The notes: generated by a model from the sequence alone, not told the origin. Counted from the first letter of the stretch, positions 37,501 through 46,592 are shown. The stretch: 64,000 nt of DNA from Treponema parvum (GCF_017893945.1 NZ_CP054257.1:124001-188000); one strand, 5' to 3'. Made by a program: numbers and translations.

Positions 37501-40500
37501 AGCGGCACGGTAAAACTCATGAAAGAAATCGCTAAGGTAGCTTCAAACGAGTGGAACAAGGCCGAAGAAAAGCTGAGGGTCAAATACAACAGCTGGAAAA
37601 AAGACTTCTTAAAAGAGTATAAAGAAAAAAAATCCCAATGGTATGACGGTTATGAAAAATTCCTGGCGTCAAAACAGGCATGGATAGATAAAAGCTACAT
37701 GAACGCAGCGGCCGGCGCAAACGAGAAAACCCTTAACCAGGCGGGCGTAAGCGTAGAAGAAACGATTGAAAAAGCTATGGAAAGCGCCAAATCCATGCGC
37801 GCTATGGAAGAAATAAAGATTGACGCCGAAGCTACAATAAGCGAAATATTAGGACTTACCGGCCTTGAAAAGCTTACAAGCGCCATGAAAAGCCTTGAAG
37901 AGCGTCTTAACGAAAAAGGCATGGGCTTATACAAAAAAAAGATGCTTTCAGGCGACACAAGCGTAAACCTTTCAAAAATTCAGCTTGCCGTAAACGGCAT
38001 GGAAAAGAAGCTGGAAGCTTCTTCGGCAAAGCTGGCCGCTTATCAAGCTCAGCGCACGATTGATGAAACAATCAAAGGCTACATGGAACGCATAGATTCC
38101 ACAAACCAAGGCATGATCGATTGGGAAAAAGAGCTGGCGCTCGGAGCCGGCTATCAGTGGAGTCCCAACGGCATCCGCAGAAGCGTCGTAGACGGCGCTA
38201 CCGTGTGGAAAGTAACTTATACCGATCAGAGCATGCGCATGTATCAGAATTATACGACTTCTTCTCCTACAATCGAGCTTAATATCGAAGGCCTTTTGAA
38301 CTTAGGTTCGGCGCAGGTTATGGCAGTAGTCGCACAGGCACAGCTTGAACTTTCCAAATGGGGAGAAAAGATATTCGGAGTACAAAAAGAATATGTGCCG
38401 GATTCAGACGACGAGAGAGGACAAAAAAGGCTTTCCGAAGCAAAAGAGAAAATAAAGAGTTTTAAAGGGAAAAATTTCGAAGATCTTTCCGAAGCGGAAA
38501 GGCAATATTACAACGAAGCCTTAGCAAGCCTTTATACAGTCGAAGGCGGAGAAATATACGAGCACATAGGGGAAGCTTCCGACGGCAAAAACGATGCAAA
38601 GATCGCTAAGGCTTCGATCCGCAACGAATACGGTTCAGGCCAGATAGGTTTAATTTTACTTGACTTTAACGAAAACCAGAGAGAAGAAGCCAAAGGCTGG
38701 GCAGAAGTTGCATTACCCCTGTGGGAACAAAAGCTCTGGGACGGCGATAACGCTCCTAATATAAGGATAGTCGCAGAACTTGCGACAGATGTTGCAGGGT
38801 GTATTGTAAGCACTGCAGCCCCTGGAGTTGGTGCTGTTGCAGCAGCTGGAATGCAGGTGCAAACGGCGTTAATATTTGCAGGTCTTGATTATGGCCTCGG
38901 TTATAAAAGTGCATCGGAAGTAGGTAATGAACTCGGAAAGAAAATAGCTATGACAACAATAGAAACAGCTATTTCACTGGGAGCCTCAGGGTATGTCAAA
39001 ACTACAAATCGAATAGCAAGAATAGCATTGGACACAGGTGTCAGCGCAGCAAATACTACGGCAAGAACAGCTGTGGTAAATACGGACTTTTCAAATTTAA
39101 GTTTTGACAATTCAAGTTTCAAAAGCAGCATGGGGAGCTGGAGTACGTGGCAGGGGACGGCAGCTGCAGGGATTGGAAGTGCTGTCGGAAACGGAATAGA
39201 ACAGGCAGCATTAGGCTCAAGGAGTTATCAGAGCGGAACATTGCTGTTTTCCAAAGGAGCAGGACTTACAGGTAGTCAGATAGAAAATTTAATGAGTATG
39301 TCTGAGTTTATGGGAAATGTTGCAAAAAGTTATGGAGAATATAAGTTAACAGGAAGAACGACTATAAATGTGCTTGATATCGCAGATTTGGGATTAAACA
39401 TCAATGGACAGAAGGTACATGCAGGACTTCTTGAATACACGATTGGAGGAGAAAATTTCGGTCTACGCTTAGGATCAGGTGGAACAAACTTCAGTTATGG
39501 AAAATTGGCCGGTGCATTTAAAGGAATAAATACAGCTGCAGAAATCGTAAACAAGCATTTAAAGACAGATAAAAAGGGCATGCTATCTGAAAACAAAGCG
39601 AATAATATTTATGAAGCTGAGAAAAAGGGTGAAGAAACTTCTGAAAAAGAACTGACGGACAAGGAAGAGACTGAAGAATCTTCAATTGAAGAGATGGGAA
39701 AAGATGGGTTGAACCCTGAGCCTGTAAAAGATGAGAATGCAGAAAAGAAAACTGAAGGGCAAAAAGCGGTGGAAGAGATAACAGGAACTATTGAACAGCA
39801 AAAAGAAGATTCCGAAGAGCAAAAAGAAGTAGAAAAAAAAGTTCAAGAAGCGAAAAAAGAAAATACAGAAGAACGGAAAGAATCAGAAGCAAATGAACCA
39901 AAGAACACGATGGATATGCTAAAAGAATTCTTTGAACAAAATGAAATGATTAGAGATCTTTTAGAAAAAACAGAAAAGCTATTTGAAAGGAAAAATACAT
40001 TGGGTAAATTGCTAATAAAAAAGGAGAAGCTTTATAATTTGAAAAAACAAAAAGAATTAGAAACAAAATATGGATATGATAATACCCTTTGCTATGCTAC
40101 AGATTTATTCAATCTTTATATTCTTTCAGCAAATATGACTGATAAACAAATTGATGATTATTTTATAGGTTCTGAAATTGAAAAATTTATTGAAAAACCA
40201 AGTGGTTATACTATTTTTGATAAATTATCAATGTCTATCGCAAAATCTTTAGATTTGGATAAATATTATAATTATGTTTATCCAAAGGAAAACGGCCGGA
40301 AACAGCTGTTTTATGATTCGGAAAAAGCTTATTATTCTTCTAAATATGATTATGCGATAGGTTTTTGTTATTCGTCAGAAGAATCATATAAATCAGGAGC
40401 TGTACCCTGCCACTATATTCTATATAATAACGAAAATAAATATAATCCTGGTTTAAATGATTATTTTATTGGGAAAATAGCACCTTTACAAAGGCTTCCT

Positions 40501-40512
40501 GTAATAAAGTAA
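31582..40512 (+). CDS. Giant secreted coiled-coil protein with papain-like cysteine peptidase tip
   Basis: 2976 residues. Signal peptide (LNRLIASFFILIYSGAFGFA), then ~2200 residues of charged helical and coiled-coil sequence rich in Glu, Lys and Ala. A glycine-rich, weakly hydrophobic domain lies at ~2400-2660 (AELATDVAGCIVSTAAPGVG; GLLEYTIGGENFGLRLGSGG), then a Glu/Lys-rich linker (~2670-2790). The C-terminal ~150 residues hold a likely cysteine-peptidase triad: C2837 (NTLCYATDLF), H2944 (PCHYILYNN), N2955 (YNPG). From about 39560 the DNA turns much more AT-rich. Good GGAGGA ribosome site. It recalls the very large structural proteins of leptospires and treponemes. Protease and toxin functions are inferred. 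Confidence 0.85.
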   Translation: MKNFLNRLIASFFILIYSGAFGFAEELHRGLERGKIRLEYYLDRASLERSSEKWEESARKGIEEALGLWESENLQIKESDTKAYEKERQGAQKYFNSVAGLSYVKWLCKKLEEEQKAGTDGRLKALITAAAKERIAENRDPESAAREEEAWRTKCAQIIEEYSAEWEADNNLLYTELALQNNRFGLSEGEILEKVKNEKAQIKNRIAVESRLTAQKEGRTLLLELMYDRTSAKNAAAKEAARAVVQELSDEVTKKTEEDMNRLFQSLETQLSEQEADAVGRNQDEWLEKFKAAFNKGLSLWENAETKFLEERSEWEKNAQGVYVKSEESWLTAYRSLKEKRKEWEKNIEEKIKSAEEKLHKESRDYLAEIQKTLDEYKAVLSETSEKNGYLAQMEAEFYNKTRDMTVVAKEGIEAWGGLWSNRYRGLYSYWKTAVPQELEEILAADRNSNLKNYDIRNLNREKIDKIKSELDDWKQKIVNRSIQIYNNTVNFVINDWNRQISILNNYMIRYVKDNQYDDEGRLFTESTRFRFAYDTSDDVINQKISELKRAIYNSNNSSFFQRYYDKCCAEIDNAAATFRDRRSQFTNLNRYNEISSKLNGLLSQEKYSEIEAYMDEVCDKTILSREAHTVKSDYTSCSELISWLKECLAAKKQGEEAQKALYRLTGVAEIGGENFYNELDTEVVKAKAVLQARREEKEIADAVNEYAETTDWSRESAKQTEAKLISAKNAYNTAYDEYEKAAKTLEEFERNAAAAEREMASAMTVLREKEKAVKEAKEAYDAAMAVTLGVSREVVSLELLSLVKAFKERQAKKAAAEKKYFQNLNKAAMETEAANSIKEKNKYVTPLEEKIQGCDKLLQLELTDGKAFEKTSSITNDERILSFASELDSLYRLNVNNEKTFEIVQTKKCLEEYIEYLKKIAEFKKETVENGITGENAQNNSNGQQNQSENELKNYLRVLREALEESDSDATALTLIKDALEKTDEEFEREMESWKEGNPADMHSDLKKALQKMAYEADEKTQAVRKIILNRNKFIAELKNAFERDKEAYAQEALVYNSDEQKANNEKTKKKVEKLIFENEKSRIKSSAASYNQVVDFVFSLKKEGLTFSSGMGIKLDNYIDSYIEAESARYVLLCGDSFDQNALKERLSQLNRLYEKYGPEKNLSDQEVVEYVKLNLEMNMVQHILNRYDALKYRWYEHLIKAGFASDEYLSGSDRAQIKEILESVQNLILENYEESIDVQKELLFAEEIETLNGDADKNYAEVKSALDETLESLKSYAAQYEQFSVKDGLHTVSAKQKDLNAAQAEAAEAEKEYLKAARKVREECEKYNRKAAEIGELYKALDEKRLQKRIAQGVYDWAQSVYLENIGNAEDNDYETPKERAAAADYAYKKAEISLKVLEEVLQGKTNEDNPSEIEEEFKSYIEADKKYYRSLVLNYEANVTLNSKRQELKACEIEAQTKRLAAVRGTFFNENSENRLVYVTKNADGSYNLKLRRGEDSNAEVQREYLTQKAVTVVNHEINNEEYTKAEDDLYKWYNSMISNSGNFENVALAAMCVMANNGWLSPSPFNEEGEYITGIGDPHGIDAEVRYRRYRTEILWNTYNAVMSWGGESEIAKCILFATNSDSVFRNKIFDYQKTVLKERALDRLEDKMDDIKDDNTFLRKVFRGRFTIRNAKGKAAAAAEDKAYDLKIAQRCLKNDYFSQMAGVMVNSKNANSAKSARTAEFNVMMYGTASVPNGKVSTAILIEKIKSMTQNSKTGIQREINELAKELTEEVYTDALKALEALNASLLAKKREAYSSLQKKYIAAKTSQAEKEAEYQAKVSEECKIDEDTSKKLKALAQRASDKSLSIEQRKAASDEYDALYSKTAESAKKIEKGLLKKAKEIFGNKTVNTESLYKKLLGHYSDYINPEKRENFFVNENRVTENYYASAVTSFIRMVKEAETAKNESLLKAYTTELESSYYKLMAEKSGTVKLMKEIAKVASNEWNKAEEKLRVKYNSWKKDFLKEYKEKKSQWYDGYEKFLASKQAWIDKSYMNAAAGANEKTLNQAGVSVEETIEKAMESAKSMRAMEEIKIDAEATISEILGLTGLEKLTSAMKSLEERLNEKGMGLYKKKMLSGDTSVNLSKIQLAVNGMEKKLEASSAKLAAYQAQRTIDETIKGYMERIDSTNQGMIDWEKELALGAGYQWSPNGIRRSVVDGATVWKVTYTDQSMRMYQNYTTSSPTIELNIEGLLNLGSAQVMAVVAQAQLELSKWGEKIFGVQKEYVPDSDDERGQKRLSEAKEKIKSFKGKNFEDLSEAERQYYNEALASLYTVEGGEIYEHIGEASDGKNDAKIAKASIRNEYGSGQIGLILLDFNENQREEAKGWAEVALPLWEQKLWDGDNAPNIRIVAELATDVAGCIVSTAAPGVGAVAAAGMQVQTALIFAGLDYGLGYKSASEVGNELGKKIAMTTIETAISLGASGYVKTTNRIARIALDTGVSAANTTARTAVVNTDFSNLSFDNSSFKSSMGSWSTWQGTAAAGIGSAVGNGIEQAALGSRSYQSGTLLFSKGAGLTGSQIENLMSMSEFMGNVAKSYGEYKLTGRTTINVLDIADLGLNINGQKVHAGLLEYTIGGENFGLRLGSGGTNFSYGKLAGAFKGINTAAEIVNKHLKTDKKGMLSENKANNIYEAEKKGEETSEKELTDKEETEESSIEEMGKDGLNPEPVKDENAEKKTEGQKAVEEITGTIEQQKEDSEEQKEVEKKVQEAKKENTEERKESEANEPKNTMDMLKEFFEQNEMIRDLLEKTEKLFERKNTLGKLLIKKEKLYNLKKQKELETKYGYDNTLCYATDLFNLYILSANMTDKQIDDYFIGSEIEKFIEKPSGYTIFDKLSMSIAKSLDLDKYYNYVYPKENGRKQLFYDSEKAYYSSKYDYAIGFCYSSEESYKSGAVPCHYILYNNENKYNPGLNDYFIGKIAPLQRLPVIK

Positions 40513-40523
40513 AAGAGGAAAAA

Positions 40524-41312
40524 ATGAAAAAAAAATGTTATTTATTTTTCTTATCAATTTTAATATGTAATTGTTTGCATTCTCAGCAATTAAAAAAAGA
40601 AAACAATTGTTATGAATGCTACAGAGCCATCGATAATAATATAAATATTCGGCAGGAACCAACTACAAAAAGCAAAACTTTAGGTCAGCTGTTTAAAGAT
40701 GATGAAATTTATGTAAATCCGCAAAAGAGTAACTCTGAATGGTTTTTTTGTTATATACCGAAAATTGATAAAATAGCATATTGTTCTTCACGGTATTTTG
40801 TATTAAAACCGACTTTCCTTTCGCAAATTCCCAATTTTATTAATAATACGGACGAAACTGTTTTAAAATTACAAAAAGGCTATATTCAACCGTGTGAAGC
40901 AATTGTTTCTCTTTTTAATTCAAATAATCTTTCTGAATCAGACTGTTTGAAATTGGTACAGATAGCGTACGATAATGGAGGCAATTTACATACGGCGATG
41001 GATGTATCCTCTCCTTTGATAGAAGCTTGTCGATTGGGATATTATTCAGTTGTAAAATATTTGATTACCATAGATAAAAAATATATAAACTGGGAATGGT
41101 CTCAATATGGCCCACCGATATATTGGGCAATTCAATTGGGACGTATTGACATTATAGAATTGCTTTTACAAAATGGAGCTAATCCTAATTATTTTTTTCA
41201 AGGGAAAAATCTTTTTGGCCATATAGATGAATTAGTAGAAGATTCTATCCTTTCAAAAAAGAATGCAGAAGAGATAAAAACCGTTTTAATAAAATATGGA
41301 TATAAAAAATAA
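40524..41312 (+). CDS. Secreted SH3/ankyrin partner of the giant protein's tip (putative immunity)
   Basis: 262 residues. Signal peptide (YLFFLSILICNCLHSQ), an SH3b-like domain (~35-95: NNINIRQEPTTKSKTLGQL...YIPKI), and ankyrin repeats at the C-terminus (SPLIEACRLGYYSVVKYL; PPIYWAIQLGRIDIIELLL; NGANPN). AT-rich like the tip that precedes it. Starts 11 bases after the giant gene with AGAGGA. Each orphan tip downstream also has a secreted follower gene, and at least two of those look SH3-like, so an immunity or binding role is inferred. Confidence 0.75.
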   Translation: MKKKCYLFFLSILICNCLHSQQLKKENNCYECYRAIDNNINIRQEPTTKSKTLGQLFKDDEIYVNPQKSNSEWFFCYIPKIDKIAYCSSRYFVLKPTFLSQIPNFINNTDETVLKLQKGYIQPCEAIVSLFNSNNLSESDCLKLVQIAYDNGGNLHTAMDVSSPLIEACRLGYYSVVKYLITIDKKYINWEWSQYGPPIYWAIQLGRIDIIELLLQNGANPNYFFQGKNLFGHIDELVEDSILSKKNAEEIKTVLIKYGYKK

Positions 41313-41356
41313 AAAGAGATTATTTTTAAGGTTATATGAGCATCGCTTATGATTTC

Positions 41357-43604
41357 GATTTATTTTAGCTCGCCATGTAGGCGATTTAGGAGGCTATGAC
41401 TGGAAGTCGGAAACGCAGTAGGAAAGAGCGCCGCAAAATCTGCATTGACAAACTTTACAACGGCAGGGTTCACTTCTATTGCAAAAGGTACTAAAACGGC
41501 AACACAGGTTGCCTTGGCTGCAACAAGCTCTACAATCACTACAGTCGGGAACAAGGCAATCGACAACTACACGTTAGGCGGAAGTTTTGACAAATCATCC
41601 TTTATGACAAGTCTTGGAAGTATACAAACATGGGGAGGGGTAGCATCCTCTGCCTTAACCACAGGAATAAATTTAAAGACTGCGGAGAAATTAAAGAGAC
41701 TCGGTGAAAAAGGCGCCGCCATCAGTAAGTTCTACGGGGGAGCGATAAATCTTGGAACAAGCTTTGCAGGAAAGGGAGCGGAGTTCGGAACGTACGCAAT
41801 CGACGCTTTAGCTAACGGAAGAGGATTATATTCGGCTTATGACAACATGGGCGGAATTAGCATGAACGTAGCGAGCCTTGGGGCAATGATGGACTTTGCA
41901 GGAACGATGATGAGCCGTAATAACAAAAGCGGTCAGAGCGCGATGAGCGTCCTTGCCGAAGCATTCAGAGGACAGGGAATATATGAAATCAATATAGGAA
42001 CAAACGGAATAACAGGCAAGTTCGGTAACGGGGGAATAGACGTGGGAGGCAATGTCTACGATTTGGCAAAGCGCATGAGCGACAAGAGTAACCTTGCAAA
42101 ATATGCAAGTAGCAACGGACAAGCCAAAGGAGAAGCGGCCTATTACGCTTACGTATACGGAGACTGGACACAGGAGAATACCGCTGCAAGGATAGCAAAC
42201 GGGAAAGATACTCTGATATTTGACAATACGAATGACTTTATTGCCCGTACGGAACGGGACGCCAAAGGCGGCAGAACCATTACGATGAGAAATAGCGGCG
42301 ATAAGTATGTTAATGCAATACAGCTGGGACATGAGAGCTATAGGAACGGGATAATCGGAACAACAGCTGAACAGAATGCAGAAACAATAGCGGCGGTTAT
42401 GGGACATACGGAAATGGCTGTAAGGATGGAAGACTACCAAAGCTATAAAGCACAAGGATTACTTGGAGCTGAAGTGGAAGCGTATAGAAAAGGAGATATG
42501 ACCTCGCTATTTATGAACGCTATGGCTAATTATGATTCGAGCGGGGATTATTGGAAGCTGACCGTAGACGGAAAAATAGAATGGGATAAATCGAAAAATC
42601 TTAATGTTGAATATTATGATGAATGGGGAAACCTAAAAACAAAGAAAGGTTATATTACAGATGATACGGGCTCCTATAGTCTGTCATTATTGAATTATGT
42701 AGGAGAAGAAAGAGCGCGGCAAATTTTAGGATTTGATTTTGATAATTTAGATAATTTTAAAGCGGATGTTGTCAAAAGTGTACTAGGAGAGAATTGCGAT
42801 GTATCAAATCTTTCTGCCGCAGAAAGACAGACTATCTTGCAAAATAATCGCGATAAACTTATCGCGGAATCCTTAATGTATAATCAAGGGAAAAACTGGT
42901 CTAGTGAGAAAGGGTGGTCTGGAGATTTTGCTTCTTTGAAAATGACCGATGATCCTACGATTGGACAGGTTATAATCAATAAAACAGACGATGGCTATGA
43001 AAGATTTGGAATAACTGCAAAAGTAACAAGAAATCCATTAAGTTCTTTTTCAACTAGAAAAAACCCAAGAGATCCTAATTATAAATCATATCAAGGATTA
43101 GACTATATTACTTTTTATAAGAAAGATTTAAATGGAAAGGTCTTAGATCGATTTACTTCTGCAGGCTGGCAAACTGTTTCCAATGGTTATACATCTTCAT
43201 ATATAGATACGAATACTCCTCAAGCATATCCATGGCTTGGTAATAGTTCTGTATATAGAGATGACTCCGTATCAAGTTCTTCAAGTTTTAACATTAGAGC
43301 AGGGAATTTTACTCATGATCATTACAAAGGTCCGATATTTGTAATAAGTGATTTTACAACTATAGGGGGAACGTCATTTGGTGCTACTAGTAGTACAAAT
43401 GGAAGGACTTTATTGCATTCTGATATGAATTGGGATGGGGCAGAGTATAGTCAGAGTAGTTATGGAAAGATATCTGCAGCATGTTTTGTAAACTCGTATC
43501 AAGCATTGGAGAACTTACAGAATAATTTAAATAACTGGAATGTTCCAAATTACCCATATAATATAAAGTCTTCTTTTTCGACCAGAGTTTATAGAGGGCG
43601 CTAG
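41357..43604 (+). pseudogene. Orphan tip cassette 1 (5'-truncated homologue of the giant protein's C-terminus)
   Basis: Homology to the giant protein begins abruptly near 41357 (FILARHVGDLGGYDWKS against its ~2425-2445). After a frame change near 41408 it runs EVGNAVGKSAAKSALTNF for ~725 codons; the longest start-bounded frame is 41445-43604 from TTG. It has no signal peptide. Domains: the glycine-rich homologous part (GIYEINIGTNGITGKFGNGG), the junction NDFIARTERDAKGGRTITM (42231-42287), a LGHESYRNG...GHTEMAVRM block, and a new tip. The tip has H658 (LLHSDMNW) and C680 (GKISAACF), spaced roughly as in L,D-transpeptidases (H, then S-x-G-x-C); that similarity is tentative. Confidence 0.75.
42231..42287 (+). 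repeat. Cassette junction repeat, copy 1
   Basis: 57 bases coding for NDFIARTERDAKGGRTITM, near-identical at 44546-44602 and, for its first ~45 bases, at 46764-46811. In copy 1 it is internal to an open frame; in copies 2 and 3 homology starts here. Confidence 0.9.
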
Positions 43605-43606
43605 TT

Positions 43607-44531
43607 ATGAGAAACAGAACTTTTTTAATTGCTATTTTTTTACTGATAAACGGATTTATATTTTCAGAGAAAGTTCATTTAGAAATGGAGAAATGAAATA
43701 TCTAAAAATGTAACAAAACATCATGAATGGGCGGTATCTTATGTATTTCCAAATAGTATTAAATATTCTGTAAAACAGTATATTGACAAAATCGAGTTTG
43801 GAATAAAAAGAAATGGAAAAGAGTGGGAAGATAATTATTTATATCTCGATAAAGATATTTTAATCGATGAAGCAACAGGTTTTCTTTATTTTACTTTTGA
43901 AAATCAGAAATTTCTTTATATACCAGATGAATATCACCCTGTAGTATTCCCTGCGGGAGTACAAAATTCTGTGCCATATACACAAGAAGAGTTAAGAAAT
44001 TTAAAAGATAATGCATGGGATTTTACTATAGAAGCAATTTCCGTTTCTTCTTTCTTAACAGAAAAAACATCCAAAGGTATATGGAAATATGATGGACAGG
44101 ATATAGAGAGGTTCCCTTTAGTTTACACACCTGATTATAAATATCATTTTATTCCGATGCCTTGGGTTGAAGGTGTGAAAGGTCCTGGAATAGGAGAATG
44201 GATTGAGGTTGTGATAAACGGCATTGAACCTTGGGGAACTTGCTACTTACAAATATTAAACGGTTATGTTGATGTTAGAAAACCTCATTTATTCAAACAA
44301 AATAATAGAATAAAAGAAGCTACATTATTCTGTAAACCAAGTAGGAGCGATGAAAAGCCATTTGAAATGAAAATAAAGTTTGAAGACTTTGTTTATGTAA
44401 AGAATATTGTGTTTGATAAATCTTGTCGAAAGATAAAAATCAGAATAGACAGTGTCTATGAAGGTTCAAAATATGATGATACCGTTATAACCAGTATTTA
44501 TACACCAGGAACTGTGTGGAGTCCATTTTAA
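43607..44531 (+). pseudogene. Partner of orphan tip 1, single-base frameshift
   Basis: The ATG at 43607 starts a signal peptide (RNRTFLIAIFLLINGFIFS) and soon ends at TGA. The frame that continues (WRNEISKNVTKHHEWAVSYV... ending PGTVWSPF) joins it if one A is removed from 43683-43685. Restored length is ~307 residues, a secreted beta-rich protein with no family recognised. Three bases separate it from tip 1. Position matches the other tip partners. Confidence 0.75.
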
Positions 44532-44545
44532 GATAAATAATCGGA

Positions 44546-44602
44546 AACGACTTTATTGCCCGGACGGAACGGAACGCCAAAGGCGGCAGAACCATTACGA
44601 TG
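44546..44602 (+). repeat. Cassette junction repeat, copy 2
   Basis: Codes for NDFIARTERNAKGGRTITM. An in-frame stop lies 6 bases before GGA-AAC-GAC, so cassette 2 begins at the junction. The previous cassette's partner gene ends only 15 bases upstream. Confidence 0.9.
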
Positions 44603-45931
44603 GCCGATTCAAAAGACAGTCATACAAATGCCATACGATTAGGACATGAAGCATATCGAGATGGGATAATAGGAACGACAGATAAGCAAAGAGCCGAAAC
44701 AATAGCAGCAGTTATGGGGCATACGGAAATGGCTGTAAGGATGCTGGATTATGCCGAGAAATCACCTGAATTGCAAAGAGCAATACTTGGAAATGAAAAT
44801 ATCTTAAACGATATAGGCGCATATTACAGCTCAAGGAGAAACAACGATGACTTGTTGTTTGATAATTATGTAAACGGTAACTATGATTCGAGCGGGGACT
44901 ATTGGAAGGTCCTTTGCAATGGAAATATTGAATTTGATGGGAATTTTGATTTATATGATGAAAACGGAAAGCTTTTACATAGATATGAAAATATAAGTGG
45001 GGAAAATGGAGGCTATACAGATGCTTTGGCCGAATCTTTAAATTTATCCTATGAAGAAGCTGCTTCATTGATAAACAATGCATATACATGGAATGAAAAT
45101 GAAAAAAAATATGTTCAAAAAAAAGAAGATTCCATTATAAAAACTTCTGATAACTTTAAAGCAAAATATGATTTTCAGGTAAATTTTGCTGATAATGTAA
45201 TAAATTCTTATCATGGAAATATGCAAACAGCTTTAGAAGCCTATAAACAAAATATTAAAAATGGTGATGGTTTAGTAGATTATTCGTCTTTATCAAAAAT
45301 GGATTTATCCGAAGTTGAATCATATGCTAAGGAATACAATAAATACATATCAGCATATTACGATGAAAAATTGAATAGGCAATATAATTCTCCAGATGCT
45401 AAAAGTGCTTTAAAAGAAGTTGAGCGGCTTATTGATAAAGGGAAATTTACAGGAAATGAATACGTATATAATGCCTTTGGAGAGGGAGGTATATTAAATC
45501 CTCTTGGACAAGTAAATGCTGAAATTACTACATATGCATATTATAAAGATGGGAAAGCTCACGGTTGGGGAATACCAAGAGGTTTTGCTCTTGATCTTGC
45601 AAATGGGGAAAAGGGAGATAGGGTTTATTCAGTTACAAATACTTTTTTATACTCTAATTCAGTAAATTCAAATATACCGCTAAATCTTGGTACTGGAAAT
45701 GAAGTACGGCTTTTTGGAAATAATAATAGTGTAATCTATGGTCATCTTCTTTCAGAATCAACAGCTATGAATTCCATGAAAAACTTATCTTCTACAAATG
45801 TTATTTGGAGAAGTTTAATTCCAGCTGGTACTCAAATTGGAAATATTGGAAACACTGGAAACAGTTCAGGCCCTCATCTTCATTTTGAATATCGGAAAAA
45901 GTACCAATTTTGGAGAAATAGAAATGAATAA
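44600..45931 (+). CDS. Orphan tip cassette 2 with M23 (LytM-type) peptidase domain
   Basis: 443 residues from the ATG at the end of the junction repeat (frame open back to ~44540). The conserved LGHEAYRDGIIG...GHTEMAVRM block is followed by a helical spacer, then an M23 metallopeptidase domain: D332 (FALDLANG), H382 (VIYGHL) and H426/H428 (GNSSGPHLHFE). M23 enzymes cut peptidoglycan cross-bridges. The first zinc His, normally four residues before the Asp, is absent here (Gly). No signal peptide or ribosome site, so probably a silent donor cassette. Confidence 0.8.
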   Translation: MADSKDSHTNAIRLGHEAYRDGIIGTTDKQRAETIAAVMGHTEMAVRMLDYAEKSPELQRAILGNENILNDIGAYYSSRRNNDDLLFDNYVNGNYDSSGDYWKVLCNGNIEFDGNFDLYDENGKLLHRYENISGENGGYTDALAESLNLSYEEAASLINNAYTWNENEKKYVQKKEDSIIKTSDNFKAKYDFQVNFADNVINSYHGNMQTALEAYKQNIKNGDGLVDYSSLSKMDLSEVESYAKEYNKYISAYYDEKLNRQYNSPDAKSALKEVERLIDKGKFTGNEYVYNAFGEGGILNPLGQVNAEITTYAYYKDGKAHGWGIPRGFALDLANGEKGDRVYSVTNTFLYSNSVNSNIPLNLGTGNEVRLFGNNNSVIYGHLLSESTAMNSMKNLSSTNVIWRSLIPAGTQIGNIGNTGNSSGPHLHFEYRKKYQFWRNRNE

Positions 45932-46592
45932 AAAATCTTTTTTATCTATATTGTTTTGCTTTTCTGTTTCCTTTGTATTTGCCTTAGGTAATTATCAAAA
46001 TAAAGAAATTTCCGATTTTTTATATACAAAGTACAATATAAAAGGTGATAAATTTCGTGTATCTTTTAAAGAAAGTAATTATAATTCTCAAATTGCCGGT
46101 CTTACTATAGAGAGAGATGGAACTATTTGTTTATATGTAGGAACTTCAGGGTATTATTTGTATTTATCATCTATTTCGATTGATGAATACGAACTAAATC
46201 TTTCTTTTATAGAAATATGGATAGGAGCAGAAGAAGGTGTGTCATCTGAAAAAAGGGTAATGTATAAATACAAAGCTCGCGTTTTAAGAAATGAAATCGA
46301 AAACAATGAATCTTGGATGTTGAGAATCTATGATATTCCGGAGTTATTTAAAGCAATTGATGTCTATGGTAGTGTAGCAAAAAATGGTATGAAATTCTTT
46401 GTAAATGAACCAACCTTTGTGAGATATGATTCTAATTTATTCTCTAGGCAATTATTTGAATTAAATCCTGAAAGCTATTTTGATATAATTGATGTAGTCC
46501 AGACTGAAAATAAAATATGGCTAAAAATATCCTTTTCTGGAAAAGAAGGTTTTATTCCATTTACAGCTTTAGCTGACAAGTGGACAGTTTAA
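45924..46592 (+). CDS. Secreted partner of orphan tip 2 (putative immunity)
   Basis: 222 residues from the ATG at 45924 (GGAGA at 45912-45916), overlapping the tip 2 gene by 8 bases. Signal peptide (KKSFLSILFCFSVSFVFA). The C-terminal ~45 residues (YFDIIDVVQTENKIWLKISF then GKEGFIPFTAL) look like an SH3-type barrel. The middle is beta-rich and unrecognised. Confidence 0.75.
   Translation: MNKKSFLSILFCFSVSFVFALGNYQNKEISDFLYTKYNIKGDKFRVSFKESNYNSQIAGLTIERDGTICLYVGTSGYYLYLSSISIDEYELNLSFIEIWIGAEEGVSSEKRVMYKYKARVLRNEIENNESWMLRIYDIPELFKAIDVYGSVAKNGMKFFVNEPTFVRYDSNLFSRQLFELNPESYFDIIDVVQTENKIWLKISFSGKEGFIPFTALADKWTV

Noticed and set aside
31582..40512. Giant protein as a flagellar or cytoplasmic filament component
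   Set aside because: A clear signal peptide, a protease-like tip and downstream orphan cassettes fit an exported carrier better; no flagellar genes are nearby.
41826..42455. 209-codon minus-strand frame across orphan cassette 1
   Set aside because: Antisense to the conserved junction and LGHE block; Cys/His-rich composition typical of a shadow frame.
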